64,000 nucleotides of DNA from contig CAVSIZ010000019.1 in the NCBI GenBank assembly GCA_963728125.1, forward strand, positions 372,001 through 436,000, given 5' to 3'. The notes under the pieces were generated by a model. The model did no database searches. It was not told the origin of the DNA and was given only the letters and a program-made list of their open reading frames with translations. Position 1 is the stretch's first letter. Every line of letters starts with the position of its first letter. Of the stretch, positions 61,965 to 64,000 are shown one piece after another. A program made the position numbers and the translations under genes. The stretch is from CAWDCV01 sp963728125 (lineage in GTDB: Bacteria; Actinomycetota; Actinomycetes; CAWDCV01).

Positions 61965-62742
61965 CGCTGCCTCCCTGCGTGGAACGGCGGGCGTCGTCGT
62001 CCTGCCAGGGGTCACCGGTGCCCTGGTCCGGATACGCCGCCGTACTCGTGGCAGCGTCCTCTGCGCCTGTGTCGTACGTCGTGGTCGTCTCGTCGTACAC
62101 GGGGGTTGCGGCGACGTCGCCTGCGGCGTACGTGCCGGTCGTGGCGTAGGCGCTGCCAGTCCCCGTACCGAGGTCAGATCCGACCGTGGTGGCACCGGTG
62201 TAACCGGTGCTCGCGTAGTCACCGGTCAGTGTCGAGGACGGGTAGGTCCGGTACTGACCGGCGCGCGACGAGGACGAATCGCCCGAGGTAGCACCCTTGA
62301 CCACACGACCCACGACGAAGCCGGCAGCGAGGCAGCTGAGTAGGAACACCCCTGGACGCTGGCGGGCGAAGCTGCGGACATCGTCGAGGATGTCTGCCGG
62401 CTCGCGACTCTCCAGCCAGCCGGCCAGGCGTTCGGTCTGCTCCGACGCCTGTCGAACCAGCTCACCCGTCGGACCGCTGGGGGCGCCGCCGCCCTCCTGC
62501 ATGGTCCGCAGGTCGCTGGCGACCGAGCGCAGCTGACCGGCAGCGCGATCCTTCTGTCCGGAGGCCTGCGTGCTCACCGTGCTGCGCGCATCGGTCAGCA
62601 GGTTGCGGCCCTGCTCCTTGGCCTCCTGGGCCACGCCTTTGGCTTGTTCGGTCGCCGTGGAAGCGACATCACTTGCATGTTGCTTGGTGCTCGACGCCAC
62701 CTCGCTGCCGCGGTCGGTGAGGCCGGTGTCCGACTGTGTCAT
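61957..62742 (-). CDS. LEA/apolipoprotein-like stress protein with one membrane segment
   Basis: A 261-residue protein. The N-terminal 80 residues are 11-mer-like amphipathic repeats (ASSTKQHASDVASTATEQAK, EAKEQGRNLLTDARSTV), followed by ADILDDVRSFARQRPGVFLL with a short hydrophobic segment and a Gly/Thr/Tyr-rich tail. It is first of the minus-strand stress operon and probably protects membranes. No named family fits fully. Confidence 0.75.
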   Translation of the reverse strand: MTQSDTGLTDRGSEVASSTKQHASDVASTATEQAKGVAQEAKEQGRNLLTDARSTVSTQASGQKDRAAGQLRSVASDLRTMQEGGGAPSGPTGELVRQASEQTERLAGWLESREPADILDDVRSFARQRPGVFLLSCLAAGFVVGRVVKGATSGDSSSSRAGQYRTYPSSTLTGDYASTGYTGATTVGSDLGTGTGSAYATTGTYAAGDVAATPVYDETTTTYDTGAEDAATSTAAYPDQGTGDPWQDDDARRSTQGGSGV

Positions 62743-62789
62743 GACTTCCTCGATCTCCTGTCTGAGGTATGGATTCGGGTACGGAACGT

Positions 62790-63209
62790 TCAGGGGCCGG
62801 ACGAGATGGCCTCGACAAGTTCGCCAACGCTTTCTTCCGGCAGGTTCTTGGCAACGTCCCCCTGACTGACGATGCCGACCAGGCTGTGGCCGTCGATTAC
62901 GGGTAGCCGTCGGACCTTGTGGTGCGCCATGGTGCGGAGGATCTCCTCCACGGGATCGTCTGCGCCGATGGTGACCGGCTTGCCCTGACCGAGTTCGCCG
63001 GCGCGCATCTCAGAGGGATCATTCCCTTCTGCGACGCATCGAACCACGATGTCGCGGTCGGTAATCATTCCTTTGAGGCGATCATCGTCGCCGCAGATCG
63101 GCATCGAGCCGATGTCAAGATCACGCATCTTGCGAGCTGCGGCGACCAGGGTCTCGTTCTCCCCGATGCACTCTGCTCCGCTCGTCATGATCTCTCGCGC
63201 GGTGGCCAT
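62790..63209 (-). CDS. Tandem-CBS-domain protein
   Basis: A 139-residue protein made of two CBS motifs: ATAREIMTSGAECIGENETL with AARKMRDLDIGSMPICGDD and GMITDRDIVVR, then EEILRTMAHHKVRRLPVIDG with LVGIVSQGDV. It is the HRP1/stress type that binds adenine nucleotides. AAGGGGAACGGGG lies upstream of ATG 63209. Confidence 0.93.
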   Translation of the reverse strand: MATAREIMTSGAECIGENETLVAAARKMRDLDIGSMPICGDDDRLKGMITDRDIVVRCVAEGNDPSEMRAGELGQGKPVTIGADDPVEEILRTMAHHKVRRLPVIDGHSLVGIVSQGDVAKNLPEESVGELVEAISSGP

Positions 63210-63293
63210 CCCCGTTCCCCTTCCCGAGACCGTTATGGATCTGTTGGCGTGGATTCCCCGGGGCAACGCAGTCCTAACACCTGAGAGGCGTAG

Positions 63294-63319
63294 GTTTCCG
63301 AAAGAAAGGGTCCGGGTAT
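63294..63319 (+). promoter_or_regulatory. SigB/SigF-type stress promoter of the YeaQ-like gene
   Basis: GTTT (preceded by G), 16 bp, GGGTAT, 30 bp before the ATG. It matches the actinobacterial SigF/SigB consensus GGTTT-N15-17-GGGTA in every position. Confidence 0.75.
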
Positions 63320-63348
63320 CCCGCGGCTCGACGAATCAGGAGGGGTTC

Positions 63349-63615
63349 ATGACCATCGAAGGCATCATCGGGGCCATCATCATTGGCCTGATCATCGGCG
63401 CGCTGGGACGCCTTATCGTCCCGGGCAAGCAGAACATCCCGATCTGGCTCACAATCCTGGTTGGCATCGTGGCGGCGCTCATCGGCTCGTTCATTGTCGG
63501 GCCGCTTCGTGACACCGACGGCATCGACTGGGTGGAGCTCCTCGTGCAGGTATTGCTGGCCGCGGTCGGCGTCTATGCGGTGGCAGCGCTGCGCGGGCGG
63601 AACCGTTCGCTCTAG
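63349..63615 (+). CDS. GlsB/YeaQ/YmgE-family membrane stress protein
   Basis: An 88-residue protein with three membrane segments: GIIGAIIIGLIIGALGRLIV, PGKQNIPIWLTILVGIVAAL and LVQVLLAAVGVYAVAAL. The GALGRLIVPG motif identifies the transglycosylase-associated (GlsB/YeaQ) family, often induced by general stress, and a stress promoter precedes it. A CAGGAGGGG ribosome site lies upstream. Confidence 0.92.
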   Translation: MTIEGIIGAIIIGLIIGALGRLIVPGKQNIPIWLTILVGIVAALIGSFIVGPLRDTDGIDWVELLVQVLLAAVGVYAVAALRGRNRSL

Positions 63616-63631
63616 CTTCTTCGCGCGGCAA

Positions 63632-63662
63632 CGGGCCGGGTACCCAAGCGGTGCCCGGCCCG
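63632..63662. terminator. Hairpin terminator between convergent genes
   Basis: CGGGCCGGGTACC and GGTGCCCGGCCCG pair at 12 of 13 positions. It lies between the YeaQ-like gene and the convergent acyltransferase gene. Confidence 0.8.
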
Positions 63663-63686
63663 CGTGCTGCCTAAGCCGCGTTGGAG

Positions 63687-64000
63687 CTAGGCAGGCAGAT
63701 CCGGGTCGCGGCGCTCGGCTCGAGCCTGCTGCTCCTGCGCATCAAGGTCGGCAGCTTGTTCCGGGGTCGGCGCCGTGCCACCAAGCCGAGCAGGCAGCCA
63801 CCACATGTCGGTCGCGTCGCGCGGCCGATCTCCGTACTCCTCCTGCGCCTGATGGAGCAGCTTCTCCATGCGCTCGTACAACACCTGCGTCACCTCGTCG
63901 ACGGTGTTGCGAGAAGTTGGCAGCGGCTCGCCCACATACACAGAGATCGGCACAGCGGGACGGATCATCCGGCGCGGGCGGTCCTTGGTCCAGACCCGCT
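63687..64000 (-). CDS. Lysophospholipid (1-acylglycerol-3-phosphate) acyltransferase, C-terminal part
   Basis: The frame is open to the window end, so the 5' part lies outside. The visible part starts RVWTKDRPRRMIRP and continues VPISVYVGEPLPTSRNTVDE, LYERMEKLLHQAQEEYGDRP and WWLPARLGGTAPTPEQA, the end of actinobacterial PlsC-like acyltransferases that make phosphatidic acid. The HX4D catalytic motif would be upstream and is not in the window. Confidence 0.9.
   Translation of the reverse strand, partial: RVWTKDRPRRMIRPAVPISVYVGEPLPTSRNTVDEVTQVLYERMEKLLHQAQEEYGDRPRDATDMWWLPARLGGTAPTPEQAADLDAQEQQARAERRDPDLPA

Overview
The window is high-GC chromosomal DNA from an actinobacterium (Actinomycetota). 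The evidence is the purL-purF-purM purine cluster next to DUF3073, DUF2630, SCP_3-type and BldC genes, abundant GTG starts and 4-bp ATGA/GTGA overlaps, PHA granule genes, paaABCDE, and DUF3618/holin-like stress genes. Gene order resembles Frankiales/Geodermatophilales-type lineages, but the genus cannot be read from the sequence. There is no rRNA, CRISPR array or prophage.

Layout. 1-8.7 kb: end of purL, a hydrolase, a PAP2 phosphatase/flippase-like pair, then SCP_3 - DUF2630 - TetR - purF - purM - DUF3073. A repeat-rich gap lies before the TetR gene. 8.9-16.5 kb: a broken hydrolase-methyltransferase fusion, leucine/valine-type dehydrogenase, bldC, a Clp_N remnant, a broken spore-photoproduct-lyase-like gene and small conserved genes. 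16.9-17.2 kb: tRNA-Glu, -Asp and -Phe. 17.4-19.8 kb: a scar of foreign DNA with truncated genes, an AT-rich patch, IS fragments, an alien methyltransferase and palindromes. 20-26.5 kb: lipoprotein, calcineurin-type phosphoesterase, zincin, a broken delta-60-repeat protein, and a divergent STAS / GAF-ANTAR pair. 27-36.7 kb: aldo-keto reductase, the paaABCDE phenylacetyl-CoA epoxidase operon with two downstream genes, and small regulators. 36.7-39.8 kb: tRNA-Lys, a TetR/dehydrogenase pair with two operators, and aroE. 39.8-47.8 kb: a polyhydroxyalkanoate (PHA) island. 47.8-53.2 kb: adk, DUF2855 and an envelope-stress module built around an unusual sigma factor. 53.3-64 kb: secreted peptidase, AI-2E transporter, SDR, NAD kinase, epimerase, Rieske/DUF2231 membrane protein, a DUF3618/holin/LEA-like operon, CBS protein, YeaQ-type protein and the end of an acyltransferase.

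How genes work together. The PHA island holds synthase (phaC), two depolymerase-type hydrolases, phasin-like and lipid-droplet-type proteins, 3-hydroxyacyl-CoA dehydrogenase and two DNA-binding regulators, so it can make, coat, regulate and mobilise granules. paaABCDE supplies the epoxidation step of aerobic phenylacetate breakdown. In the envelope-stress module, a sigma factor carries its own zinc-finger, membrane span and outer domain, and a nearby membrane protein carries a paralogous outer domain. Three genes elsewhere have similar stress-type promoters with an identical 16-bp spacer.

Caution. At least nine single-base frame breaks interrupt otherwise well-conserved genes, most of them at short homopolymers. 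Residual sequencing error is the simplest explanation, so genes marked 'pseudogene' for this reason may be intact in the cell.
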